Part shown: positions 42,301 through 49,427 of the stretch, piece by piece
How the letters are laid out: each line of letters begins with the position of its first letter
Position numbering within the stretch: position 1 is the first letter of the stretch
Source: Burkholderiaceae bacterium
Lineage (GTDB): Bacteria > Pseudomonadota > Gammaproteobacteria > Burkholderiales > Burkholderiaceae_C
Direction: 5' to 3'
NCBI GenBank assembly: GCA_024235995.1
Contig: JACKLI010000001.1
Location: 3,410,001 to 3,474,000, forward strand
Length of the DNA stretch: 64,000 bases
The notes under the pieces: model-generated
Told to the model about the DNA's origin: nothing
Database searches by the model: none
The model's input: the letters and a program-made list of their open reading frames with translations, nothing else
Translations under genes and position numbers: made by a program

Positions 42301-42877
42301 CATGATGGAGATCGGCTTTCAGCTCTACAACGAGATGCTGGCCGAGGCCGTGCGCAGCCTGAAGGCCGGGCGCGAGCCCGACCTGCTGGCCCCCATGCAG
42401 GCCGCCACCGACATCAACCTGCACGCCCCCGCCCTGCTGCCCAACGACTACTGCGGCGACGTGCACCTGCGCCTGTCCTTCTACAAGAAGCTGGCCACGG
42501 CCAGGAGCAACGAGCAGATCGACACCCTGGTGGAAGAAATCGTCGACCGCTTCGGCAAGCTGCCACCGCAGGCGCAGACCCTGATCGACGTGCACCGCTT
42601 GCGCGTGCTCAGCCAGCCCTACGGCGTGACCAAGGTGGACGCCGCGCCGGGCGCGATCAGCATCCACTTCAAGCCCAAGCCGCCGATCGACCCGATGGCC
42701 ATCATCCATCTGATCCAGAAGAACCGCGCCATCAAGCTGACCGGCAACGACAAGCTGCGCATCGAGCGCGCCTTGCCCGAGCCGCGCGAGCGCGTGCAGC
42801 TGGTGCGCGACGTGCTGCGCAGCCTGGGGCAGCCCGTCACCGCTCCGCAGGCAGCCGCCGAGCCCACCGCCGTATGA
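39389..42877 (+). CDS. mfd: Transcription-repair coupling factor Mfd
   Basis: A 1162-residue ATPase that removes stalled RNA polymerase from damage and recruits UvrA. Order: UvrB-like N-terminal domains (FFAPQLRVTLFPDWETLPYD), RNA polymerase interaction domain (KVGDPVVHTQHGIGRYRGLV), the RecG-like helicase core with Walker A GDVGFGKTEVA (about 632) and DEEH (about 734), the motifs TATPIPRTM and LLCSTIIETGIDVP, QLRGRVGRS, and the C-terminal TRCF domain. The start is the ATG at 39389 (MQLPKLIPGKRH); the frame is open further upstream, but that part covers the hairpin and repeat. The GAF protein gene follows 25 bases later. Confidence 0.97.
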   Translation: MQLPKLIPGKRHALPRPPGSSDALWLAALAAREQAAGQLTAIVTADASDARRLQDELAFFAPQLRVTLFPDWETLPYDSFSPHQDLISERLATLWAIRQRQTDVVLVPATTALYRLAPPGFLAGYTFDFKQGQKLDEAALKAQLTLAGYQHVTQVVSPGEYAVRGGLIDLFPMGSPQPFRVDLFDDEIDSIRAFDPDSQRSLYPVPAVRLLPGREFPMDEAAQARFRSRWRELLEGDPTRSRLYKDMGNGVASAGIEYYLPLFFEHTASVFDYLGEQATLVLHGDLEAAFQQFTQDTRERHRLAQGDPERPVLPPEALFLSAEDFYLAAKPLPQLALRPGIADVGESAFAQALPDLTATRGADDPLARLQAHIRTSAQRVLVLAESAGRRESLLDFLRASGLNPPAFDSLAEFEASDEKTGIATAALAQGFAWLAGGIDFVTESELFAQGATTRRRKKQEQESDVEALIKDLSELKVGDPVVHTQHGIGRYRGLVNLDVGATNPDGSAAPQEFLHLEYAGDAVLYVPVSQLHLIGRYTGVSAEEAPLHKLGSGQWEKAKRKAAEQVRDAAAELLNIHARRAAREGHAFRYSAHDYEQFAADFGFEETADQSAAIHAVIQDMISPRPMDRLVCGDVGFGKTEVALRAAFVAVTGGKQVALLAPTTLLAEQHYLTLADRFAKWPVKVAQMSRFRSAKEVNATLKGLEDGSVDIVVGTHKLLSEKAHFKNLGLLIIDEEHRFGVRHKEAMKQLRAEVDVLTLTATPIPRTMGMALEGLRDLSVIATAPQRRLAIKTFVRNEGTGVIREAVLRELKRGGQVYFLHNEVETIENRRQALEKILPEARIAIAHGQMPERELERVMRDFVAQRHNLLLCSTIIETGIDVPTANTIVIARADKFGLAQLHQLRGRVGRSHHQAYAYLLVPEIEGLTKQAAQRLDAIQQMEELGSGFYLAMHDLEIRGAGEVLGENQSGNMMEIGFQLYNEMLAEAVRSLKAGREPDLLAPMQAATDINLHAPALLPNDYCGDVHLRLSFYKKLATARSNEQIDTLVEEIVDRFGKLPPQAQTLIDVHRLRVLSQPYGVTKVDAAPGAISIHFKPKPPIDPMAIIHLIQKNRAIKLTGNDKLRIERALPEPRERVQLVRDVLRSLGQPVTAPQAAAEPTAV

Positions 42878-42902
42878 TCCCTTGCATCGCCCGGGTCACC
42901 CC

Positions 42903-43391
42903 ATGTTTGAAGCCGCCCCCATCACCGCCGCCGACAAGCCCACGCTGTACCGCGAGCTGGCCCGCCAGGCGCAGGGCCTGCTGCACGGCGAGCACAACCT
43001 GATCGCCAACGCCGCAAACTTTGCGGCCCTGGTGTTCCACGCCCTGCCCGACATCAGCTGGTGCGGTTTTTACCTTGCCGAAGGCGACGGCCTGGTGGTC
43101 GGCCCCTTCCAGGGCCCGCCGGCCTGCGTGCGCATTGCCCGCGGGCGCGGCGTGTGCGGCGCGGCAGCCCTGTCGCGCCAGACGCAGCTGGTGCCCGACG
43201 TATCGGCTTTCCCCGGCCACATCGCCTGCGACGGCGCGGCCCGCTCCGAAATCGTGGTGCCGCTGGTGCATGCCGATGGCGCGCTGCTGGGCGTGTGGGA
43301 CGTGGACAGCCACACCCTGGCGCGCTTCGACGACGACGACCGGGTGGGCATGGAGGCCCTGTGCAGCGAATTCATGCACGCGCTGGACTGA
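42903..43391 (+). CDS. msrC: Free methionine-(R)-sulfoxide reductase, GAF-domain type
   Basis: A 162-residue GAF-fold enzyme that reduces free methionine-R-sulfoxide; cytoplasmic. The catalytic and resolving cysteines lie in ACVRIARGRGVCGAAA and HIACDGAARSEIVVPL, matching the Cys pattern of E. coli fRMsr. WCGFYLAEGDGLVVGPFQG is typical of the fold. The ATG at 42903 is preferred over the earlier GTG/ATG because the homologous start is there. It follows mfd, and its end overlaps the start of the transpeptidase-like gene. Confidence 0.93.
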   Translation: MFEAAPITAADKPTLYRELARQAQGLLHGEHNLIANAANFAALVFHALPDISWCGFYLAEGDGLVVGPFQGPPACVRIARGRGVCGAAALSRQTQLVPDVSAFPGHIACDGAARSEIVVPLVHADGALLGVWDVDSHTLARFDDDDRVGMEALCSEFMHALD

Positions 43392-43975
43392 TCGCCCTCG
43401 CCTTGGCGCTGGCCGCCCTGCCGGCCGCGGCGTTCGACGACGCCAGCGCGCGCGCCTTTGCCGACAGCGTGGTGCGCGCGGGCGATGCCGGCGGACGCGC
43501 CTTTGCCATCGTGGACAAGCCCGGCGCCACCGTCTGGGTGTTCGACCGCCAGGGCCAGCTGCTGGAGCGCAGCGCGGTGCTGGTGGGCCAGGCCCCGGGC
43601 GACGTGGCGCCGCCGGACATCGGCACGCGGCCGCTGTCCAAGGTCAGGCCCAGCGAGAAGATCACCGCCGCCGGCCGCTACGTGACCGAACCCGGCCGCA
43701 ACGCGCAGGGCGAGGACATCGTCTGGCTCGACTACGACGCCGCCCTATCCATGCACCGCGTGCGCAACGTGCCGGGCGAGCACCGCCCCGAGCGCCTGCG
43801 CACGCCGGGCACGGCCGACAAGCGCATCTCCTTTGGCTGCATCAACGTGCCCACGCGCTTTTACGACCGCCGCATCGACCCGCTGTTTGCCCGCTCCTCC
43901 GGCGTGGTCTACGTGCTGCCCGAAACGCGCGCGCCGGGCGAGCTGTTCGGCTTCGCGGCCGGGCTGAACCGCTAG
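43361..43975 (+). CDS. L,D-transpeptidase-like exported protein
   Basis: A 204-residue protein with a signal peptide of about 24 residues if translation starts at GTG 43361 (MQRIHARAGLIALALALAAL). No ATG is available near there, and a GGAG lies just before the GTG, so the gene would overlap msrC by 31 bases. The YkuD-type core ends RISFGCINVPTRFYD, with the active-site Cys about 160 inside the SxGC motif. The nearby His of the usual HG motif is not obvious, so it may be a divergent member. It probably modifies or crosslinks peptidoglycan. Confidence 0.65.
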   Translation: MQRIHARAGLIALALALAALPAAAFDDASARAFADSVVRAGDAGGRAFAIVDKPGATVWVFDRQGQLLERSAVLVGQAPGDVAPPDIGTRPLSKVRPSEKITAAGRYVTEPGRNAQGEDIVWLDYDAALSMHRVRNVPGEHRPERLRTPGTADKRISFGCINVPTRFYDRRIDPLFARSSGVVYVLPETRAPGELFGFAAGLNR

Positions 43976-43976
43976 A

Positions 43977-44039
43977 ATATCAACCATTTCGGCCTGCAGC
44001 CCGCATATGGACTGCGCAATAAGCTTCCATTTTTATAGC
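43977..44039 (-). repeat. Dispersed short repeat, copy before serB
   Basis: On the minus strand GCTATAAAAATGGA, AGCTT, ATTGCGCAGTCCA, TATGCGGG, then GCAGGCC. It fills the gap between the transpeptidase-like gene and serB, so the serB ribosome site lies at its edge. Confidence 0.7.
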
Positions 44040-44041
44040 TA

Positions 44042-44776
44042 ATGAGCACGCCCAGCCCCGCCCATGAGATCAGCCCCGGCCTGGTGCTGCGCGGCGTGCG
44101 CCCGCCGCTGGCGCTGCGTGAGTACAAGCTGATCGCCTTCGACATGGACTCGACGCTGATCAACATCGAGTGCGTGGACGAGATCGCCGCCGCCGCCGGC
44201 CGCCGCGCCGAGGTGTCCGCCATCACCGAGGCGGCCATGCGCGGCGAGATCACCGACTTCAAGGACAGCCTGCGCCGGCGCCTGGCGCTGCTGGCCGGCG
44301 TGAGCGAAGCGCACCTGGCGCACGTGTACCGCGCCCGCCTGCGCCTGAACCCGGGCGCCGCCGAGCTGGTGCTGGCCTGCAAGGCGGCGGGGCTGAAGGT
44401 GCTGCTGGTGAGCGGCGGCTTCACCTACTTTGCCGACCGCCTGCGCGATCGCCTGGCGCTGGACTTCGCGCGCAGCAACCGGCTGGAGATCGTGGACGGC
44501 AAGCTCACCGGGCGCCTGCTGATGCAGGACTGGGGCGACATCTGCGACGGCGCCATGAAGCGCCAGACGGTGCTGGACTGCTGCAGTCTGATCGGCTGCA
44601 CGCCCGCGCAGGCCATCGTCATGGGCGACGGCGCCAACGACCTGGAGATGATGGCCGTCGCCGGCCTGTCGGTGGCCTACCGCGCCAAGCCCCGCGTGCG
44701 CGAGCAGGCCCGCGTGGCGATCGACCTGGGCGGGCTCGACCGCCTGCTGGAAGTGTTCGAGCCGCCCGCGGGCTGA
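44042..44776 (+). CDS. serB: Phosphoserine phosphatase
   Basis: Hydrolyses phosphoserine to serine, the last step of serine synthesis; a 244-residue HAD-fold enzyme. Motif I is FDMDSTLI with the nucleophile Asp about 34 and the acid/base about 36, then LVSGGF, and motif IV GDGANDLEMM. CVDEIAAAAG and RNARSNRLE-type regions (here RSNRLEIVDGKLTG) are typical of SerB. The segment GDICDGAMKRQ differs from the common GDIVDAQTKA but keeps the Lys. The ATG at 44042 is directly after the dispersed repeat. Confidence 0.93.
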   Translation: MSTPSPAHEISPGLVLRGVRPPLALREYKLIAFDMDSTLINIECVDEIAAAAGRRAEVSAITEAAMRGEITDFKDSLRRRLALLAGVSEAHLAHVYRARLRLNPGAAELVLACKAAGLKVLLVSGGFTYFADRLRDRLALDFARSNRLEIVDGKLTGRLLMQDWGDICDGAMKRQTVLDCCSLIGCTPAQAIVMGDGANDLEMMAVAGLSVAYRAKPRVREQARVAIDLGGLDRLLEVFEPPAG

Positions 44777-44777
44777 A

Positions 44778-45637
44778 TCAAGCCGCCACCGCCGGCAGCC
44801 CCGACAGCGCCTGCGCCAGCTCGCGCTCGTCGTAGTGCTCGTCCTTCAGATTGCCCGAGAAATACGCCTGGTACGCGCTCATGTCGAAGTGGCCGTGCCC
44901 GCTCAGGTTGAACAGGATGGTCTCGGCCTTGCCTTCGCGCTTGCAGCGCAGCGCTTCCTCGATGGCGCCGCGCACCGCGTGGTTGGCCTCGGGCGCGGGC
45001 ACGATGCCCTCGGCGCGCGCAAACTGCACCCCGGCCTCGAAGCACTGGTTCTGCGTGTAGGCCACGGCGTCCAGCAGGCCCAGCTCCTTGCAGTGGCTGA
45101 TCAGCGGCGCCATGCCGTGGTAGCGCAGGCCCCCGGTATGAAAGCCCGGCGGCGTGAAGGTGCTGCCCAGGGTGTGCATCTTGGTCAGCGGCACTCGGTC
45201 TCGTTGCTGGGCGAGGCGATGCAGCGCGCGCCATAGGTTTCCATCAGCGCGCGGCGGTAGGGCTTCTGGTCGTAGCTCACGCGCACCTGGTAGATCGTGA
45301 CGTCCAGCCCGAACATCTCCCCGGCCATGGCCAGCGAGCTGCCCCACTGGCCCGCGCCGGTCTCGGTGGACTGGCGCTTGACGCCCGCCTGCGCGTTGAA
45401 GAAGGCCTGCGGGATGGCGGAGTTGGGCTTGTGGCTCCCGGCGGGGCTGACGCCCTCGTACTTGTAGAAGATCTTGGCGGGCGTGCCCAGCACCTTCTCC
45501 AGCCGGTGGGCGCGAAACAGCGGCGCCGGGCGCCACAGGCGGAACACCTCGCGCACCGGCTCGGGGATCTCGATCTCGCGCTCGGTGCTGACCTCCTGCT
45601 GGATCAGCGCCATCGGAAACAGCGGCGCCAGGTCATC
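44778..45637 (-). pseudogene. TrpB-like pyridoxal-phosphate enzyme, doubly deleted
   Basis: Two parts of a TrpB2-type tryptophan-synthase-beta-like enzyme in different frames. The first (from 45637) reads GPDDLAPLFPMALIQQEVST, then GSHKPNSA with the PLP lysine and GAGQWGSSLAMA, and ends at SPSNETECR then a stop (45185). The second (from about 45197) continues at PLTKMHTLGSTFTPPGFHTG to the normal C-terminus. Compared from memory with the family of about 450 residues, some 150 residues holding the phosphate-binding GGGSN loop are lost at the junction, and the first 70 or so residues are missing at the N-terminus, where a dispersed repeat sits. It cannot make active enzyme. Confidence 0.85.
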
Positions 45638-45689
45638 GGGCCCGATTACCGCTTGCGGGGAAAACGCCAGCAGCTTCTTTATTTGTAGC
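45638..45689 (-). repeat. Dispersed short repeat at the broken 5' end of the TrpB-like pseudogene
   Basis: On the minus strand GCTACAAATAAAGA, AGCTG, CTGGCGTTTTCCC, then GCAAGCGGTAA. It lies exactly between the sbcB stop and the first recognisable TrpB-like codons, so it marks the left deletion point. Confidence 0.6.
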
Positions 45690-45692
45690 AGA

Positions 45693-47141
45693 TCAAGTGT
45701 CCGGCGCGAGCTGCTCGGCCCATTCGTACAGGGCCTCCAGCACGCCCTGGCCACGCTCGTCCTCGGTGGTTTCGGCCAGCGCGTCGACGCGGTCGAACAG
45801 CGCGGCCAGGGTCAGCGCGCCGCCCTCGCCCGCCATCAGGCGCGCGCTGCGGTGCGCCTGCCATTGCGCCTGCTCCGCCGCATTGAGCGTGGCGGGAAAG
45901 TTGCGCGCCCGATAGCGCAGCAGCAGCTCGGCCAGGCGCTCATCGTCGAAGCCGGTGCGCGCCAGCGCCAGCTCGGGCCCGCCCAGGCCGCGCAAATGGT
46001 TCAGGCGCCGCCGGTCGGCATCGCCCAAAAAGCCGCCGTACAGGTCCTCGTCCACGTCCACCGCGCCCGCAGCGGCCGGCCGCGCATACACCTGGGCCCA
46101 CAGCGCGCTCAGATCGGGCAAGGCGCGCAGGCGCTCGAAGTGCGTTTGCGCCACGCCAAAGTCGATGCCCCAGCGCGCGGCCAGCTCGGGCCGCAAAGTC
46201 TTGAGGTTGCCGATGACGATGGGCGACTTGTTCAGGTGCACACCCTTGATGGCCAGGCGCGTCACGCCCTCGGGCAGATCGGCCGCGGCGGTGAACAGGC
46301 GCGCGCGCACCTCGTCGGGTTTCAGGTCGGCCAGCTCGGTGGGGTCCGCACTCAGGTCCCAGGCCAGCAGCTCGTTCTTGTTGCTGGGGTGCATGGCCAG
46401 CGGCGCCATCACCGCGATGCAGCCGCGCGCGGCGCCAAAGCGGCCACTGACGTGCAGAAAGGGCCGTGCCTCGCGCAGCGTGGTAGGCAGGCCCAGTTCC
46501 TGCGCCGCGCGCTCTTTTTTTCGTAGCGCCAGGCAAAACTCGAACAGCCGGGGGTTGGTCGTGCGGATCAGGCGCGCCAGCGCGATGGTGGCACGCACGT
46601 CCGACAGCGCGTCGTGCGCGCTCTCGTGCGCCAGGCCGTTGGCGGCGGAGAGGCGCTCCAGCTTGAAGGAGGTCGTGCCGTCATCGGCCTGGGGCCATTC
46701 GATGCCCTCGGGCCGCAGCGCGTGGGCGCAGCGCACCACGTCCAGCAGGTCCCAGCGGCCGCAGCCGTCGCGCCATTCGCGCGCGTAGGGGTCGATCAGG
46801 TTGCGCCACAGCAGAAAGCGCGTCACCTCGTCGTCGAAGCGGATCGAGTTGTAGCCCACGCCGATGGTGCCTGGCGCGGCCAGCGCGGCGTTGATGCGGT
46901 CGGCAAATTCGTGCTCGGGCACCCCTTTGGCGGCGCACTCCTGCGGCGTGATGCCGGTGATCAGGCAGGCCTCGGGCTCGGGCAGGCGGTCTTGCGGCGG
47001 CTGGCAGTACCACATCATCGGCGCGCCCACCTCGTTCAGATCGGCATCGGTGCGGATGGCGGCAAACTGCGCCGGCCAGTCGCGCCGCGGGTTGGTGCCG
47101 AAGGTTTCGTAGTCGTGCCAGAGGAAGGTGGGTGCGGACAT
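45693..47141 (-). CDS. sbcB: Exodeoxyribonuclease I
   Basis: A 482-residue 3'-5' single-strand DNA exonuclease (DnaQ fold). The first exonuclease motif is WHDYETFG, then VGYNSIRFDDEVTRFLLWRNL and SAHDALSDVRATIALARL with the conserved His and Asp. Later SKNELLAWDLSADP-type regions (PSNKNELLAWDL) and RFGAARGCIAVMAPLA are typical of SbcB. The start at 47141 (MSAPTFLW) is the first ATG consistent with the family. It follows the LysR gene on the same strand. Confidence 0.95.
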   Translation of the reverse strand: MSAPTFLWHDYETFGTNPRRDWPAQFAAIRTDADLNEVGAPMMWYCQPPQDRLPEPEACLITGITPQECAAKGVPEHEFADRINAALAAPGTIGVGYNSIRFDDEVTRFLLWRNLIDPYAREWRDGCGRWDLLDVVRCAHALRPEGIEWPQADDGTTSFKLERLSAANGLAHESAHDALSDVRATIALARLIRTTNPRLFEFCLALRKKERAAQELGLPTTLREARPFLHVSGRFGAARGCIAVMAPLAMHPSNKNELLAWDLSADPTELADLKPDEVRARLFTAAADLPEGVTRLAIKGVHLNKSPIVIGNLKTLRPELAARWGIDFGVAQTHFERLRALPDLSALWAQVYARPAAAGAVDVDEDLYGGFLGDADRRRLNHLRGLGGPELALARTGFDDERLAELLLRYRARNFPATLNAAEQAQWQAHRSARLMAGEGGALTLAALFDRVDALAETTEDERGQGVLEALYEWAEQLAPDT

Positions 47142-47164
47142 GGCGGCAAGCATACCCAAGCCCG

Positions 47165-48082
47165 TCACGCCAGCGGGCCGAGCGCGGCCGCCAGCGCGTC
47201 GAACACCGCCCGCAGGCGGGGCGTGCCGCGCAACTCGCGGTGCACCACCAGCCAGCACGGCATGGGCGCAATGCTCATTTCTGGCAGCACGCGCATCAGT
47301 TCCGGCCGGCGCTCGGCCACCGGCCGGGGCGCCACGCCAACCCCCAGGCCCGCGCACACGGCCTGCCAGGCCAGCGCCGAGTGGTCGGTGCGGATGGCAA
47401 AAAAATCGCGCGCGACCCGGTAGCCGGCGCGGGCGAAGCCGCGCAGCATCAAGCCATTCTGGTCGTCGCCGATCCAGCTGTGGCGCTGCATGGTCTCCTC
47501 GGTCACCGGGCCATGCGCCGCGAGGTAGTCGCGGTGCGCGTACAGCCCCAGGGGCAGGTCGGCCATGCGCCGCGCGATCAAGGCGGACTCCTGGGGGCGG
47601 AACATGCGCACGGCGATGTCGGCCTCGCGCCGCAGCAGGTCGGCCACGTGGTCGCCCGGAGCCAGCTCGATCTGGATTTCGGGGTGCGCCTGCCGCAAGG
47701 GGCGCAGCGCGGGCAGCAGCAAATGCTGGCTCACCATCTCGCTGGCGGTGATGCGCACGGTACCCGCCAGGCCGAGGGCGCGCTGCTCCATCGCCAGCGC
47801 CATGCGCTCGACCTGCTGGCTCATGCGCCGCGCCGGGCCCAGCAAGGCGCGCCCAGCCGGCGTGGGCGCCAGGCCCCGCGGCGAACGCTCGAACAGCGCC
47901 TGCCCCAGCGCCGCCTCCAGTTGCGCCAGCCGCCGGCTCAGGGTGGGCTGGCTGTCGCCCAGTTGCAGGGCAGCGCGGCCGAGCGAGCCGGCTTCGGCGG
48001 CCGCCAGGAACGCCTGCAACAGGCGCCAGTCGATGGTCTTGAGCGGATGGGGGGTCACGCCGGTCATCATGGAGCCATTCAT
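47165..48082 (-). CDS. LysR-family transcriptional regulator
   Basis: A 305-residue regulator. The N-terminal helix-turn-helix spans LQAFLAAAEAGSLGRAALQLGDSQPTLSRRLAQLE, and a periplasmic-binding-protein-like effector domain follows (LAGTVRITASEMVSQHLLLP). It is divergent from the epimerase gene at 48149 with overlapping upstream regions, so it probably controls that gene in response to an unknown ligand. Confidence 0.9.
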   Translation of the reverse strand: MNGSMMTGVTPHPLKTIDWRLLQAFLAAAEAGSLGRAALQLGDSQPTLSRRLAQLEAALGQALFERSPRGLAPTPAGRALLGPARRMSQQVERMALAMEQRALGLAGTVRITASEMVSQHLLLPALRPLRQAHPEIQIELAPGDHVADLLRREADIAVRMFRPQESALIARRMADLPLGLYAHRDYLAAHGPVTEETMQRHSWIGDDQNGLMLRGFARAGYRVARDFFAIRTDHSALAWQAVCAGLGVGVAPRPVAERRPELMRVLPEMSIAPMPCWLVVHRELRGTPRLRAVFDALAAALGPLA

Positions 48083-48148
48083 ATTTGAATCTCGGTGATT
48101 CTATTTCTCCACTTCCGCTTCGACGGCTCGGCGCCCATCATCGGCGCC

Positions 48149-49123
48149 ATGACACCCGACCCGATCCGCCCCACCCATGCCCGCAAACACCTGATCGTTG
48201 GCAACGGCCCCATCGGCCGCGCCACGGCGCAAAGCCTGCACGCCCAGGGCGAGGCCGTCGTCCTGGCCAGCCGCAGCGCGGGTGGCCCGGGAGTGCCCGG
48301 CGTCGCCCAGTTGCTGCTGGACGCACTGGACGGCGCGGCCCTGCGCGCGGCCACCCAGGGCGTGAGCCACCTCTACCTGACCCTGGGCCTGCCCTACCAG
48401 GCGGCGGTGTGGGAGCGCAACTGGCCGCGCATCCTGCACAACGCGATCGACGCCGCGCTGGCCCATGGCGCCGGCCTGATCTGGTTCGACAACCTCTACG
48501 CCTACGGGCCGCTGCCGCTGCGCGTGCCGATGCGCGAAGACCACCCGCTCGATCCACCCTCCCGTAAGGGCAAGGTGCGCACCCGGCTGCTGGCCATGCT
48601 GCACGAGGCGGGCACGACCCGAGGCCTGCGCTGGCTGATCGCCCGCAGCGCCGACTTCTACGGGCCCGACGTGCGCCTGTCGATCCTCTACGTCGCGGCG
48701 ATGGAGCGCCAGCTGCAGGGCCGCGCCGCCTTCTGGCTGGGCCGGCCGGACCAGCGCCACAGCTTCACCTACACCCCCGACGCGGGCCGGGCGCTGGCGC
48801 AGCTGGCGCTGGACGATGGCGCGTGGCAGCAGAGCTGGCACCTGCCCACCGCCAGCCCGGCGCCCACGCCGCGCCAGCTGCTGGCCGAAAGCGCGCAGCT
48901 GCTGGGCGCGCCGACGGCGGTGCGGGCCTTGCCCGCCGCGCTAGCGCGCTGGCTATCGCCGGTGAACGGACTGATGCGCGAGGTGGCCGAGATGCTGTAT
49001 CAGAACCAGCAGGACTACGTGTTCAGCAGCGAGAAGTTCGAGACGCACTACCCCGACTTTCGGATCACGCCCTATGTGCAAGGGCTGGCGGCGATGGTGG
49101 ACTCGCTGCGCACGGCGCCCTGA
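48149..49123 (+). CDS. NAD(P)-dependent epimerase/dehydratase-like protein
   Basis: A 324-residue extended-SDR-fold protein. The cofactor loop is VGNGPIGRATAQ, which deviates from GxxGxxG but keeps its spacing. LIWFDNLYAYGP includes the active-site Tyr region, and RSADFYGPDV is typical of NAD-dependent epimerases. The ATG at 48149 gives a family-length product; the earlier ATG at 48095 would overlap the divergent LysR promoter. It is the likely target of the neighbouring LysR regulator. The substrate is unknown. Confidence 0.82.
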   Translation: MTPDPIRPTHARKHLIVGNGPIGRATAQSLHAQGEAVVLASRSAGGPGVPGVAQLLLDALDGAALRAATQGVSHLYLTLGLPYQAAVWERNWPRILHNAIDAALAHGAGLIWFDNLYAYGPLPLRVPMREDHPLDPPSRKGKVRTRLLAMLHEAGTTRGLRWLIARSADFYGPDVRLSILYVAAMERQLQGRAAFWLGRPDQRHSFTYTPDAGRALAQLALDDGAWQQSWHLPTASPAPTPRQLLAESAQLLGAPTAVRALPAALARWLSPVNGLMREVAEMLYQNQQDYVFSSEKFETHYPDFRITPYVQGLAAMVDSLRTAP

Positions 49124-49171
49124 AAGGCGGACCTCACATGCAGACAGGGGCGCGCCTCGCGTAAATGCCGG

Positions 49172-49199
49172 AAAAAAGGCCCGGAGAGAATCCGGGCCT
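49172..49199 (-). terminator. Rho-independent terminator of the leftward defence genes
   Basis: On the minus strand AGGCCCGGA and TCCGGGCCT pair around a five-base loop and run into six T residues. It ends leftward transcription from the AbiJ-like gene and marks the left side of the defence region. Confidence 0.85.
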
Positions 49200-49244
49200 C
49201 GGTAGGTGGTGGTGGGGTGGAACCCCGCGCCAAACCTATGTAAC

Positions 49245-49379
49245 TCAGCGCCTTAGAGCCGCTGCGAACTCCTGCGGAAAGGTGCGGAATCCAGCCCCAA
49301 CTGCCAACAATCCTACCAGTTCTGCCCGGCCGAGGTCATCAGCCAAGTGCCTAAGCCAGGACGCCAGTTCGATTCCCAT
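49245..49379 (-). CDS. Small ORF downstream of the AbiJ-like gene
   Basis: A 44-residue frame, MGIELASWLRHLADDLGRAE then LVGLLAVGAGFRTFPQEFAA, that is in the same frame as and directly downstream of the AbiJ-like stop. It has an amphipathic-helix pattern and no obvious ribosome site, and ends before the terminator. It could be a small protein or the degraded tail of a neighbouring gene. The 304-base stretch 49124-49427 holds nothing else but the terminator. Confidence 0.3.
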   Translation of the reverse strand: MGIELASWLRHLADDLGRAELVGLLAVGAGFRTFPQEFAAALRR

Positions 49380-49427
49380 TTGCGGAATTGAACCCGCGTC
49401 CGCAACTCCGGATCGGTTGGCATGGCT

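Noticed and set aside
49200..49260. A tRNA- or tmRNA-like 3' end
   Set aside because: Short stems and a GGGGT/ACCCC hairpin are present, but no cloverleaf or CCA-ended structure can be built.
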